Below, piece after piece: positions 37,629 to 46,999 of a stretch of 64,000 nucleotides of DNA (position 1 is its first letter; the number at the start of each line of letters is the position of its first letter). The notes below the pieces were generated by a model. The model searched no databases and was not told where the DNA came from. It worked only from the letters and a program-made list of their open reading frames with translations. Made by a program: the position numbers and the translations under genes. Source of the DNA: Scytonema hofmannii PCC 7110 (GTDB lineage Bacteria; Cyanobacteriota; Cyanobacteriia; Cyanobacteriales; Nostocaceae); contig NZ_KQ976354.1 in the NCBI RefSeq assembly GCF_000346485.2, positions 6,168,479-6,232,478 of the forward strand, given 5' to 3'.

Positions 37629-40349
37629 ATGAAAAAAACTAGTATGAGTGATGAGAGAGAAACAGAGAAGAACTACTCGCAATTCTTCTCCCACTCTAAT
37701 GATTTACTATGCATTGCTAGTTTTAATGGCTATTTCAAGTGTTTAAATCCAGTATGGACAAAGATTTTTGGTTGGTCAGAACAGGAATTCAAAAACAAAC
37801 CATTTATTGATTTTGCTCATCCAGAAGACCGTAATGTTTGTATTGCTGCTTATGCAAAACTTGTCTCAGGTGAGGAAGTTTTTGGTTTAGAAAGTCGTTT
37901 TCTTGGTCAGGATGGGTCTTACAAATGGTTGTCATGGAATGCGAGTGTATCTGGTGATGAACAATTGGTTTATGCAGTTGCTCGGGATATCACTGCTCGG
38001 AAAGAAAGCGAAATATCACAAAAACAGTATATCAAGGAGTTAGAAGCTTTAAAGTTTGCTTTAAATATTCACTCGCTAGTGGCTATCACTGATAAACAAG
38101 GTAAAATTACTTATGCTAATGAAAAGTTTTGTGAGATTTCACAATATTCACAAACAGAATTAATAGGACAAGACCATCGTATTGTCAATTCTGGCTATCA
38201 CTCTAAAGACTTTTTTGAAAATTTGTGGAGAACGATTTCTCAGGGAAATATTTGGAAAGGAGAAATTAAAAATAAAGCTAAAGATGGAACTTATTACTGG
38301 GTAGACACTCTGATTGTTCCATTTTTAGATAAAATGGCAAAACCCTATCAGTATGTGGCAATTCGTACAGATATTACACAGCGTAAACTGTCAGAACTGG
38401 CTTTGTTAGAGCGATCGCGTTTATCATTGCTAAGTGCGGAAATCAGCTTAGCCCTATCACAAAGCGGTTCCGTTCCTGAAATCCTTCAAAGCTGTACAAA
38501 AACTTTGTCTCAGTATTTAGACATTGCTTTTGTTTGTATATGGACTTTTGAGAACCAAACACACCAAATCCAATTACAAGCTGGTATTCACTGTACGGAT
38601 AGGACTTGCCAAACTTTAACTAACAATCAAGATTTTCCCAATCATGCAGTTTTAGCAAACAGCATCATTGGTTTAATGACCAAAAATAATCAAGCTCTTT
38701 TTAATGAAGAAGTTACGATTAAAAACGAAGAAGAGTTTCTAGAACCTTTTTTCTCAAATTTTCTTTTAGCTGCCTATCCTTTAATTATCGAGCAGCAATC
38801 TATCGGAATTATAGCTTTGTTTAGCAAAGAGCTATTTACCAATTCAACTCATAATTTATTAAATTGGATTGCTAACAATATTGCAGTAGCAATCGATCGC
38901 ATATGGGCGAGAGAAGAACTTCTCAGCCGTCGGGAAGCTTTATTACTAGGTCTTGCCAGTCAAATTCGTAATTCTTTAGAACTTGATACAATTCTGGCAA
39001 CAGCTGTCTGTGAAATCCGCTGCTTATTGCAAATTGACCGTTGCTATTTTCTCCGATATTTGCCAAACTTGCCTCAGCCAACATTAACTATTACCCATGA
39101 AGCACGAAACCCCAATTTACCAAGTATGTTGGGTGATATTCCAATGGAAAAAGTCACTTTTTTAGTCAACATATTGCTAGAGCGGGAATTACTTTGTATT
39201 GATGCTACCAATAGCACGTGCTTGTTAGATAGCGTTCCGCAAGAGTTTTTCTCTAAATTTGGCATAACGGCTCAACTGTTACTACCAGTCAAGAATAATT
39301 CGAGTGAATTTGGAGCCATTGTTTGCAGTCATAGCTGTGAGAAACATACTTGGAGTCATAGCGAAATTAGTCTGCTACAAGCTGTGACAGATCAATTAGC
39401 AATTGCGATCGATCATGCCCAACTTTACACAGAAAGTCGCGCCGCTACTTTAGCAGCGCAAACTCATGCAGAAAAACTTTCAGAAACTTTGCACAAGTTA
39501 CAGGAAACTCAATCTCAACTCATTCAACATGAAAAAATGTCTAGCTTGGGACAACTTGTAGCAGGGGTTGCTCATGAAATTAATAATCCAGTTAACTTTA
39601 TTCACGGCAATATTACCCATGCAAGCGAGTATATACAAGATTTGCTAGAGGTATTAAAGCTTTATAACCAACATTATCCTTATCCCGATCCGGAGATTCG
39701 GTCTTTTTGTGAAGAAATCGAAATAGATTTTATTGCTGATGACTTGGGCAAACTGCTATCTTCTATGAAAATGGGAACTAATCGTATCCGCGAGATTGTT
39801 CTGAGTTTGAGAAATTTTTCCCGCCTTGATGAAGCCGAAAAAAAGCCAGTCGATATTCACGAAGGGTTAGAGAATACACTGTTGATTTTACAACATCGAT
39901 TGAAATCTAGTAAGTGTAATATCTCTGTTGTTAAAGAATACGGTCATTTGCCTTTAGTTGATTGCTACCCAGGTCAATTGAATCAGGTTTTTATGAATAT
40001 TTTGACTAATGCGATCGATGCTTTGGACGAAGGAATAGAGCATGGGGTATCGGGCATTGGGAGTGATTTCTATACCCATTGCCCTACAATTCACATTAGC
40101 ACCGCAGTTGGGAGTAACAATTTTGCCCTCATTCAGATTGCGGATAACGGGTTTGGGATGACAGAAGATGTCAGAAAACGATTGTTTGACCCATTTTTTA
40201 CAACCAAACCTGTGGGAAAGGGAACAGGACTTGGGTTATCAATCAGTTACCAAATTATTGTAGAAAAGCATGGCGGAAGTTTGAAATGCAGATCAGAATC
40301 TGGTAAAGGTACAGAGTTTTTGATTCAGATTCCTATTTGCTCGAATTAG
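37629..40349 (+). CDS. PAS-PAS-GAF-GAF sensor histidine kinase
   Basis: Domain order: PAS/PAC (about residues 10-130, ending ARDITARK), PAS/PAC (140-255, ending RTDITQRK), GAF (about 280-430), GAF (about 440-610), a coiled linker, then a dimerisation helix with LGQLVAGVAHEINNPVNF where H649 is the likely phosphorylation site, and a HATPase with MNILTNAIDAL, DNGFGM and GKGTGLGLS. It is cytoplasmic (no membrane helix). No response regulator is adjacent. Between the N and G1 boxes lies a short low-complexity in-frame insert (residues about 805-820, GIEHGVSGIGSDFYTHCP). The FHA gene starts 33 bp later and is probably co-transcribed. The signal is unknown. Confidence 0.93.
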   Translation: MKKTSMSDERETEKNYSQFFSHSNDLLCIASFNGYFKCLNPVWTKIFGWSEQEFKNKPFIDFAHPEDRNVCIAAYAKLVSGEEVFGLESRFLGQDGSYKWLSWNASVSGDEQLVYAVARDITARKESEISQKQYIKELEALKFALNIHSLVAITDKQGKITYANEKFCEISQYSQTELIGQDHRIVNSGYHSKDFFENLWRTISQGNIWKGEIKNKAKDGTYYWVDTLIVPFLDKMAKPYQYVAIRTDITQRKLSELALLERSRLSLLSAEISLALSQSGSVPEILQSCTKTLSQYLDIAFVCIWTFENQTHQIQLQAGIHCTDRTCQTLTNNQDFPNHAVLANSIIGLMTKNNQALFNEEVTIKNEEEFLEPFFSNFLLAAYPLIIEQQSIGIIALFSKELFTNSTHNLLNWIANNIAVAIDRIWAREELLSRREALLLGLASQIRNSLELDTILATAVCEIRCLLQIDRCYFLRYLPNLPQPTLTITHEARNPNLPSMLGDIPMEKVTFLVNILLERELLCIDATNSTCLLDSVPQEFFSKFGITAQLLLPVKNNSSEFGAIVCSHSCEKHTWSHSEISLLQAVTDQLAIAIDHAQLYTESRAATLAAQTHAEKLSETLHKLQETQSQLIQHEKMSSLGQLVAGVAHEINNPVNFIHGNITHASEYIQDLLEVLKLYNQHYPYPDPEIRSFCEEIEIDFIADDLGKLLSSMKMGTNRIREIVLSLRNFSRLDEAEKKPVDIHEGLENTLLILQHRLKSSKCNISVVKEYGHLPLVDCYPGQLNQVFMNILTNAIDALDEGIEHGVSGIGSDFYTHCPTIHISTAVGSNNFALIQIADNGFGMTEDVRKRLFDPFFTTKPVGKGTGLGLSISYQIIVEKHGGSLKCRSESGKGTEFLIQIPICSN

Positions 40350-40382
40350 AATGACAGAAGAAATGTTTTTAAATAAGAAGCT

Positions 40383-41174
40383 ATGCAAAATTTAAGCACA
40401 TCGCAAACAACAGGGCTAGGTTTTGAGCTTTTTCATGTTCAAACGAATACATCTTTTGAGTTGCTCCCAAATCTTGCTGTGATTCGTATTGGCAAACAAA
40501 ATGAGCAAATTGCACCAGATATTAATGTCACATTCTTACCAGATGCCGATGTTGTTTCTCGGTTACACTTAGAAATTCAAGTAGAAGAAAACACTTATTA
40601 TATTACTGATGTCGGTAGTTCTAACGGCACTTTTCTGAATGGGGCGAAGTTAGAACCAAGAAAGCGTTACCCCCTTCAAGTTGGAGACAAAATCAACCTC
40701 GGTCAAGAAGAAAAAGTAACATTTATATTTCAGTATAAACAAAATCTGGTTGTTCCCTCTAATGCCCCAATCAGTAAACCTACAGTGCTTCAACCCGAAA
40801 TAGTATATAACAATACCCAACCAACTCAAGTGGATCGTAACAGCAAGCTTGTAGGCGCGGGTCTGATGCTCATCAGTATTTTGTTATTTACAGCTAACAC
40901 GCAAATTGGTATTTTTATGCGTATCCCATCCGTTTTGCTGTTAATAGCAGGGGCTGTGCTTGTGTTATGGCGTCGTGATTACCGCACCATAGGATGGGTT
41001 TTGATAGGGCTGGGAGTTGCATTCATGATTTTCACAGGGAATTTATTTGCATCGTTCAATCTTTTGGCTATCCTTTTTGCCTCTGCTTTGTTTGCAGCAG
41101 GGTATCAGTTATTTAAGACTGGTAAAGTTTTGAATTATAGTTTGCAATCTCTCAAGGGATTAGTAAAGCGATAA
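40383..41174 (+). CDS. FHA-domain membrane protein
   Basis: Residues about 25-105 form a forkhead-associated phosphothreonine-binding domain with VIRIGK, DVVSRLHLEIQ and DVGSSNGTFLNG, the conserved R, SxxH and N positions. Residues about 155-250 hold four to five hydrophobic helices. It therefore presents an FHA domain on the membrane, perhaps reading Ser/Thr kinase signals. The gene follows the histidine kinase by 33 bp on the same strand. Confidence 0.88.
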   Translation: MQNLSTSQTTGLGFELFHVQTNTSFELLPNLAVIRIGKQNEQIAPDINVTFLPDADVVSRLHLEIQVEENTYYITDVGSSNGTFLNGAKLEPRKRYPLQVGDKINLGQEEKVTFIFQYKQNLVVPSNAPISKPTVLQPEIVYNNTQPTQVDRNSKLVGAGLMLISILLFTANTQIGIFMRIPSVLLLIAGAVLVLWRRDYRTIGWVLIGLGVAFMIFTGNLFASFNLLAILFASALFAAGYQLFKTGKVLNYSLQSLKGLVKR

Positions 41175-41243
41175 TGAGGAAGTATGAAGGATGAAGAATA
41201 AAAAGACTTGTCCTTCATACTTGCCGGTCAAAAAATATCATTA

Positions 41244-41657
41244 TCAGTGATTAACCTCTAACCAGATTTCAAGGTCTGCTAGATTTGTAAAATCGAATAG
41301 TGCTTCTCCCAACGCTTCTAATTGCTGTATGGGTAGATTTTCAATTTGTGAAGTTATTGTATCTGACAGTTGTCCCACTCGTCGATTTAACTGACGAATA
41401 ATAAGCGATCGCGTTGCCTGTAGACTTGCCCGTCTTTCCCAACTCGTAACAATTTCCATAATTCCCTCTTTGTCCAGCATAGCTCGCTACACATCTCTAG
41501 GTCGAGTTGCCCACTTCTGCTCCAAGGTAAACTGGTCACGGTTTCTCTATCGCATTAACCCAGCATCAATTTCTCGCACCTCCTCTAGCCGCAATGGCAT
41601 AGAGTTTTTTGGATTTGCTGCCAGAATCAGGATTGTTTTTACAATCGCGTGGTTCAT
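41244..41657 (-). pseudogene. CHAT-like fragment fused to a copy of the Rpn tail
   Basis: From the ATG at 41657 one frame reads MNHAIVKTILILAANPKNSM, PLRLEEVREIDAGLMR, a stop, RNRDQFTLEQKWATRPRDV, a stop, RAMLD. This is the known N-terminus of cyanobacterial CHAT-type (caspase-like) proteins, with two in-frame stops. In the same frame it passes into KEGIMEIVTSWERRASLQAT, a 75-residue near-copy of the C-terminus of the next gene. An ancient fusion or a recombination between neighbours is the simplest reading. The last 78 codons (41480-41244) remain open. Confidence 0.75.
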
Positions 41658-42553
41658 TGATTGACCTCTAGCCAAGTTTCAAGGTCAGTTAGATTTGTAA
41701 AATCGAGTAGTGCTTCTCCCAAAGCTTCTAGTTGCTGTATGGATAGATTGTCAATTTGCGAAGTTATTGTTTCTGGCAGTTGTCCCACTCGTCGATTTAA
41801 CAGACGAATAATAAGCGATCGCGTTGCCTGTAGACTTGCCCGTCTTTCCCAACTCGTAACAATTTCCATAATTCCCTCTTTGTCTGGTTCTTTCAGTTTA
41901 CCAATTTCTTCTTGAAACCTTTGCTCTTCTTGAAGATTCAAGTTCAAATATGTATCGACAAATCCAGAAATTAATCGTGTTCTTGCTGGATCTAATCGCA
42001 ATGTCGCTAATAACCGCAAACACTCAGCTTTAACTCTTGGTCGTTCTTGCGGTTTAATTTGCATTTTTGCCATTAAAGCTGCTGCTACTGGATTAGATTG
42101 TTGTAGAAAGTCTCGCCAATTTAAACGATTCAGTTGAATTGAAGCAAAGTTAAACTCCAATACCTTTAAATCAGTAAACTCTACTGTATGTGTATGCGCT
42201 TCCTCACGCTTAGGTTCATCAAAAGAAAATATGACGATAGGATATATCTTCTGTAAATACTTTTGATACAACCGGGCAAAATAGAAGAACATACGACGCG
42301 CACATTCTTTTTCAGTATACGATTGAGCCTCGACATGAATCAGAAAGCCTACTTCTTTACCTGCTTGCTTGACTTCTACCAACAAATCAATAATTTTTTC
42401 TTCTCCAGAAGTTAAATCTGCAAAATACTCTTGGGGAAGAAAACGAATAGAGTCGCGATCGATTGTGCTGGCAATTTGAGGAAAAAATAATTCGAGAAAT
42501 TCAATAAAAAATGTTGAGATAAGTTCTTTAAATAATCTGTCGTGGTCAATCAT
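41654..42553 (-). CDS. Rpn-family nuclease / DUF4351 protein
   Basis: The N-terminal PD-(D/E)XK nuclease region shows MIDHDRLFKELISTFF, KIIDLLVEVKQ and VGFLIHVEAQSYTEKECARR (the E-x-Q active site). The C-terminal part (EGIMEIVTSWERRASLQATR onward) is the DUF4351-like tail. Rpn proteins are recombination-promoting nucleases related to transposases and common in cyanobacteria in many copies. The tail is duplicated directly downstream in the pseudogene. Its TGA overlaps the ATG of the dead CHAT-like fragment (ATGA). Confidence 0.88.
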   Translation of the reverse strand: MIDHDRLFKELISTFFIEFLELFFPQIASTIDRDSIRFLPQEYFADLTSGEEKIIDLLVEVKQAGKEVGFLIHVEAQSYTEKECARRMFFYFARLYQKYLQKIYPIVIFSFDEPKREEAHTHTVEFTDLKVLEFNFASIQLNRLNWRDFLQQSNPVAAALMAKMQIKPQERPRVKAECLRLLATLRLDPARTRLISGFVDTYLNLNLQEEQRFQEEIGKLKEPDKEGIMEIVTSWERRASLQATRSLIIRLLNRRVGQLPETITSQIDNLSIQQLEALGEALLDFTNLTDLETWLEVNQ

Positions 42554-42684
42554 GTCAGAAAGTTAAATATTCTATTTTGGTATAATAAAAACGCAAATTC
42601 TATATAAGAATATCATTAAACTAAGTACCACAAATAAAATAAAGACGCACCGTAGCGCGTCTTAACATCTACAGAATCAAATCT

Positions 42685-43392
42685 TTAAATCTGATACTCC
42701 CACATGGAAACTTTGCCACAAAATTGATTTGCTGGTACGGCTGCCAACATTTTCTTAGGATAGGGGAGATTCAGGTTATTCATGAGTTCAATAAACTGGT
42801 TGCGGCTGCGTCCGACAAACCGGGGATTCCAGGATTTTTCTTCTCCAATGGTAGATACTGTTCGTCCTTGATAGTCATGACCGGGATACACCAAAGTATC
42901 TTCTGGTAAGGCAAATAGCTTTTGAGTCACAACATCATACAGCAATCCAGCATCACCGTTTTGGAAGTCGGTACGACCACAACCTCGGATAAACAAAGCA
43001 TCTCCACTTAACAAATGAGTTCCATTTACGAGATATGCCATATGAGTATCTGTATGTCCGGGAGTTGCGATCGCTTGAATTCTTACTCTTCCTAATTCCA
43101 TTATTGCCCCATCTATAGTGTAGTCATCAGCACCTATAGTTGCAGCTTTTTCAGGGACAATACTTAAACACCCCGTCAATTCTCTTAATTTATCTGCTCC
43201 GGTGATGTGGTCTGCATGAATATGGGTCTCCAGACAGTAGCGTAAAGTCAGTCCTAGTTCTCGCAAGACTTGAAGGTCACGTTCGACTTGTTCCAACACA
43301 GAGTCTACCAAGATAGCTTCTTTAGTTTCTGGGTCAGCAATGAGATAAGTATAAGTACTTGACTCTTTGTCGAACAATTGGCGGAATAGCAT
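42685..43392 (-). CDS. ETHE1-type persulfide dioxygenase
   Basis: This is a metallo-beta-lactamase-fold iron enzyme that oxidises glutathione persulfide to sulfite. The motifs THIHADHITGA (metal His/Asp), ATPGHTDTHMAY (His), SGDALFIRGCGRTDFQ (Asp and the ETHE1-specific RGCGRTDFQ) and VYPGHDYQGR (His) are all present. I prefer the ATG at 43392 (MLFRQLFD), which matches the family start; a TTG at 43407 would add five residues. The frame is open upstream only because it runs into the shifted 3' end of the neighbouring FAD gene. It has 235 residues, complete. Confidence 0.92.
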   Translation of the reverse strand: MLFRQLFDKESSTYTYLIADPETKEAILVDSVLEQVERDLQVLRELGLTLRYCLETHIHADHITGADKLRELTGCLSIVPEKAATIGADDYTIDGAIMELGRVRIQAIATPGHTDTHMAYLVNGTHLLSGDALFIRGCGRTDFQNGDAGLLYDVVTQKLFALPEDTLVYPGHDYQGRTVSTIGEEKSWNPRFVGRSRNQFIELMNNLNLPYPKKMLAAVPANQFCGKVSMWEYQI

Positions 43393-43399
43393 AACAGGT

Positions 43400-44449
43400 T
43401 TAGGCAACTTGCTTACTTCAATAGCAGCATAGGGTCTGGAATCGAGAGATTTCAGTAACTCCTGAGCTAAAGAAACTGCTTGAACTCGAATTTCACCGAA
43501 CAGCCGTTGTTTCCCAAAGGTTACCCTTGCGTGGCGTTCCTAACGTATACAAAAGTTCAGAAACCTTACCATCAGCATCAATTAGAGCACCGTTAGCAGC
43601 AGTATCGATAGCGATAGACAGGGTGTTGGAACGGAACAGCCTTTGTTCTTGGAGACTGGAAAGCAAAGGATGCTGCAATCTGCGATAGTTACAGTTCGAC
43701 CCCGTACAGTTCACAATTCTGCTTACCTGTAAAACAATATCTGCGCGTGTTTCTCGTTCGCGAATTGTGACATTCACTCCCTTCTCAAACTCCTGGCAAG
43801 TTTGAATCCGACCTCCGTAGTGACGTAATTGACCGGACTGAACGGCTGTATCCAAAACTTCTGCAATTTCCTCAGCAATCCGATGGCGGTGAACTTCCCA
43901 GTAAGCTTTCACGTGACGGAGAAATCTTTTCTGTGGTTCAGGTAAAGAAGCAGGAAAATTCCCCAATGCAAGCACAGCCTTTTGTACCTGCAAACGCCTG
44001 CCATTATTCAAGTAAACTCTAACGCTGTAAGTGGTTGTGTCAATAGAGATAGCTTCACCGACAATCCTCTCAAACTCCACACCAGCTTGAGCCTTTGCCT
44101 GCGCTTCCTGCAAAATCGCTTGGATATAGTTTCCATAAACAGTACGCGGTACAAATGTAGATGCACTGACTTGTTTGTACCCATTTGCATGTAGCCATTT
44201 CAAGAAATGATCTGATTCATCTGGAAACGCACTCATTTTACCCGCAGGAACATTCAGCAAATGACCATCGACTCGCGTACCGTATGCGACCCCTTTACCT
44301 ATTTCATCATTGCGTTCAATTAGTTTGATAGAAATTGGTATTGTTGCACTACGTAAAAGATTTGCTGCCACAAGAGAACCACTTAAACCGCCTCCAATAA
44401 TAGCTATTGTTTGTGGAAAAACAGTTTGATTTAGAATAGAGTTATACAT
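43400..44449 (-). pseudogene. FAD/NAD(P)-binding protein, internally deleted and frameshifted
   Basis: The start is normal (TIAIIGGGLSGSLVAANLLR, then GKGVAYGTRVDGHLLNVPAG), placing it in the PF13454-type FAD/NAD(P)-binding family of about 470 residues. After ALGNFPASLP it jumps to PQKRFLRHVKAYWEVHRHR, skipping roughly 150 residues that hold the second nucleotide-binding motif in relatives (junction at about 43931-43950). The frame then ends at 43493 right after KGNLWETTAVR, while the expected tail (EIRVQAVSLAQELLKSL) continues in another frame to about 43400; one extra base near 43494 explains this. Two lesions indicate a decayed gene. It is transcribed toward the persulfide dioxygenase. Confidence 0.78.
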
Positions 44450-44772
44450 AGGAAAAACTAAATTTGTTTCGGTATATTCACAAATTTAGTTCATACCTTC
44501 TTTAAATGTCCATGTATTTTTACTAATTTGAAGTATGAAGAAAATCTAAACCCCACTTAAACAACCGAAAAACTCGGAATTCCATTTAACTCTTTAATAT
44601 TTTGAAATTGCACAATCTCAAACCCATGTTAAACAAGTATTTAAGAATTTTTCTTGTCTTCTTTTGCAAGTAACCCGATATGAATAGTGTTGTTTAAAAA
44701 AACCGATAATCGGTCATTTTTTACGGAAATTTCTCTCAGTAAATTGTCATGTTTCACTGACAAAGTCAGATA

Positions 44773-44897
44773 AGGGACTTCCAAATAAAAAAATATCCAA
44801 CTTTTTCTTGTGGTGCGGGCTTCTAGCCCGCCATTGATATAGAACGGGCGAGGACGCCCGTCCCACAAGATGGATAATTTATTTCTTGGACATCCCT
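44773..44897. mobile_element. 125-bp MITE-like element, copy 2
   Basis: It has the same 125-bp length, ends (AGGGACTTCCAAATAAA / TTTATTTCTTGGACATCCCT) and two inner hairpins as the element at 30079, with about 80-85% identity by eye. One end carries ACATCCCT instead of AAGTCCCT, so this copy is slightly decayed. Confidence 0.85.
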
Positions 44898-45053
44898 AAC
44901 CGCTCTTCTTTCTTCGCGTCCTTTGCGTCTTTGCGGTTCAAGAAAATTTTATAATTCAAACAAGAATCCAATTTGGTACATTGCCCTCAGAATAGAATTC
45001 TGGGCTATACAAACAAAGTCCGCCTGCGCGGACTATGAAAAATCAAGGTTCTG

Positions 45054-45102
45054 AAACCCACGTAAGTAGGTTTTGCTTGTATAGTCGTGATTTCCAATCA
45101 CC
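45054..45102 (+). repeat. Dispersed hairpin repeat, copy 3
   Basis: AAACCCACGTAAGTAGGTTTTGCTTG, then TATAGTCGTGATTTCCAATCACC, is the same family as 4942 and 30008, but with a mismatched first stem. The second stem (GTGATT/AATCAC) is intact. It supplies the unused upstream extension of the O-methyltransferase frame. Confidence 0.75.
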
Positions 45103-45134
45103 CAGGCAAGTATTCTCAGCCTTCTTCCAAAAAT

Positions 45135-45800
45135 ATGGCAAATCAAACACTAGGACTCGAAAAAAATCTGTATGATTACCTATTATCAGTCTCCGTGCGA
45201 GAACCAAAGATTTTAACACAACTGAGACAAGCAACAGCCCAACATCCAATGAGCCAAATGCAAATTGCTCCAGAACAAGGACAGTTTATGGCTTTATTGA
45301 TTCAGTTGATGGGAGCAAAAAAAACATTAGATATAGGGGTATTTACTGGATATAGTTCGCTAGTTGTCGCTCTAGCACTACCACCAGATGGTAAAGTTGT
45401 GGCTTGTGATGTGAGTGAAGAATATACAGCGATCGCACGTCGTTATTGGCAGCAAGCAGGTGTGGCAGATAAAATTGAGCTACATATTGCCCCAGCTCTA
45501 GAGACATTAGATCGGTTGCGATCGCAAGGAGAAACTTTTGATTTTGCCTTCATTGATGCAGACAAAAGCAACTACGATAACTACTACGAGCAAGCGCTAC
45601 AATTGGTGCGTCCGGGTGGGTTGATTGCCATTGATAATGTCTTGTGGTCGGGAAGAGTAGCAGATCCTCAAGTACAAGATAATAGAACAAATAATATGCG
45701 TGCTTTTAATAAGAAATTGTATCAAGATTCAAGAGTCGCAATCAGTTTAGTCCCAATTGCTGATGGTTTAACTTTGGCATTAAAAATTGCTAATGGCTAA
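45135..45800 (+). CDS. SAM-dependent O-methyltransferase, CCoAOMT-like
   Basis: Small cation-dependent O-methyltransferase family (PF01596), usually about 220 residues. The ATG at 45135 (MANQTLGLEKNLYDYLLSVS) gives 221 residues; the longer frame from 45087 is encoded by the dispersed repeat and is not natural. Motifs: KTLDIGVFTGYSSLVVALAL (SAM motif I), GKVVACDVSEEY, FDFAFIDADKSNYDNYYE (metal-binding Asp) and LVRPGGLIAIDNVLWSGRV. The substrate is unknown; in cyanobacteria such enzymes act on phenolics or mycosporine precursors. It stands alone. Confidence 0.9.
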   Translation: MANQTLGLEKNLYDYLLSVSVREPKILTQLRQATAQHPMSQMQIAPEQGQFMALLIQLMGAKKTLDIGVFTGYSSLVVALALPPDGKVVACDVSEEYTAIARRYWQQAGVADKIELHIAPALETLDRLRSQGETFDFAFIDADKSNYDNYYEQALQLVRPGGLIAIDNVLWSGRVADPQVQDNRTNNMRAFNKKLYQDSRVAISLVPIADGLTLALKIANG

Positions 45801-45913
45801 TGTGTAGTTGGCGTACCTAAACTAAAATTTACAAAGCCGCGTCAAAAACCTGCTGCGCGGTAAGGTTAAGTTGGGGGATGTTGCGGGAGATGATTAGGTC
45901 ATTGCCAGTGAAT

Positions 45914-46804
45914 TTAGCAATCCCTCTTTTTCGCTAATTCTATTTGTCGTTGCTTTGCCTGCTGACGTGCTTTTTTCTCTTCAGATAGATTATCCAAACA
46001 GTGAGGACAGGAAATACCTTCTTCATATTGAGGAGAAGTTTTGTCTGATTCAGAAATGGGATGTCCGCAACTCGCACACAAATCGTAACTTCCTGGTTCT
46101 AACCCGTGACGAACAGCGATACGGTCGTCAAAAATATAACATTCGCCTTCCCACAAACTCTCGGACTCTGGGACTTCCTCTAGGTATTTCAGAATTCCGC
46201 CCTTTAAGTGATAAACTTCTTGGAACCCCCGAGAAAGCATAAAGGAAGAGGCTTTTTCGCAACGGATTCCACCTGTACAAAACAAAGCCACTTTTTTGTG
46301 TTTCTTGGGGTCTAGCTGATGAAACACATATTCTGGAAATTCGCGGAATGACTTTGTGTTTGGATTTTGCGCTTTTTGGAAAGTACCGATGCTTACCTCG
46401 TAGTCATTGCGCGTGTCGATAACGGTGACTTCTGGATCGTTTATGAGAGTATTCCAATCTTGAGGATCGACATAAGTTCCCACCTGTTCGTTTGGGTTCA
46501 CTTCTGGTAACCCAATGGTGACAATTTCATTCTTCAGTCGCACTTTCATACGTTGAAACGGTGGGGACTCTGCGTGTGATTCTTTATGTTCCAAATCTGC
46601 TAAGCGAGGATCGGTACGCAAAAAGGATAACACTGAATCGATCGCTTGACGAGAACCTGCGATCGTACCGTTAATGCCTTCTGGTGCTAGCAGAATCGTC
46701 CCCTTAATGTCATTTGTTTGACAAAAAGATAACAAAGGCTCTTGTTTCTCAGTAAAGTCTGGCAAACTCACAAATTTATAAAGTGTAGCAACGACTAAAG
46801 ACAT
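45914..46804 (-). CDS. trhO: tRNA uridine-34 hydroxylase TrhO
   Basis: This is a rhodanese-fold enzyme (UPF0176) that hydroxylates U34 to ho5U in tRNAs reading four-codon boxes, using prephenate-independent oxygen chemistry. The N-terminal domain ([29 protein letters not shown]) is followed by rhodanese residues with the active Cys in [17 protein letters not shown] and the C-terminal Cys-rich segment ([21 protein letters not shown]), a zinc-ribbon-like tail. At 296 residues it is complete. It is divergent from a tRNA-Ala(UGC) gene, whose wobble U34 is a known substrate type. Confidence 0.92.
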   Translation of the reverse strand: MSLVVATLYKFVSLPDFTEKQEPLLSFCQTNDIKGTILLAPEGINGTIAGSRQAIDSVLSFLRTDPRLADLEHKESHAESPPFQRMKVRLKNEIVTIGLPEVNPNEQVGTYVDPQDWNTLINDPEVTVIDTRNDYEVSIGTFQKAQNPNTKSFREFPEYVFHQLDPKKHKKVALFCTGGIRCEKASSFMLSRGFQEVYHLKGGILKYLEEVPESESLWEGECYIFDDRIAVRHGLEPGSYDLCASCGHPISESDKTSPQYEEGISCPHCLDNLSEEKKARQQAKQRQIELAKKRDC

Positions 46805-46889
46805 TTTTTGACAAATCCTCTTTCCGCAAACCAGGAATTTAAGCTATGATACTTTTGTTAGTATAAATAACTTACGCTTCCTATATTAA

Positions 46890-46962
46890 GGGGGTATAGC
46901 TCAGTTGGTAGAGCGCCTGCTTTGCAAGCAGGATGTCAGGAGTTCGAGTCTCCTTACCTCCA
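46890..46962 (+). tRNA. tRNA-Ala (anticodon UGC)
   Basis: This is a 73-base cloverleaf. Acceptor GGGGGTA pairs with TACCTCC plus discriminator A, the D-arm is GCTC/GAGC, the anticodon stem CCTGC-TTTGCAA-GCAGG contains TGC, and the T-arm is AGGAG-TTCGAGT-CTCCT. CCA is not encoded. A heptamer array starts 5 bp after its end. Confidence 0.98.
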
Positions 46963-46966
46963 TAAT

Positions 46967-46996
46967 CAGTGACCAGTGACCAGTGACCAGTGACCA
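46967..46996. repeat. Heptamer array after tRNA-Ala
   Basis: Four CAGTGAC-type units lie between the tRNA 3' end and the stop of queD, in the space where transcripts of both converge. Confidence 0.88.
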
Positions 46997-46999
46997 GTT

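Larger units (their letters stand above)
44450..45134. other. Repeat-rich spacer, no gene
   Basis: These 685 bp hold the second MITE-like copy (44773-44897), a perfect stem AGTCCGC-CTGC-GCGGACT (45017-45034), the third hairpin repeat (45054-45102) and a TTCTTTCTTCGCGTCCTTTG-type word at 44908 that is common in cyanobacterial spacers. The reading frame across the MITE (44641-44868) is a by-product. Confidence 0.6.

Noticed and set aside
44641-44868. 75-codon frame as a gene
   Set aside because: It is read from the MITE-like element and its flank.
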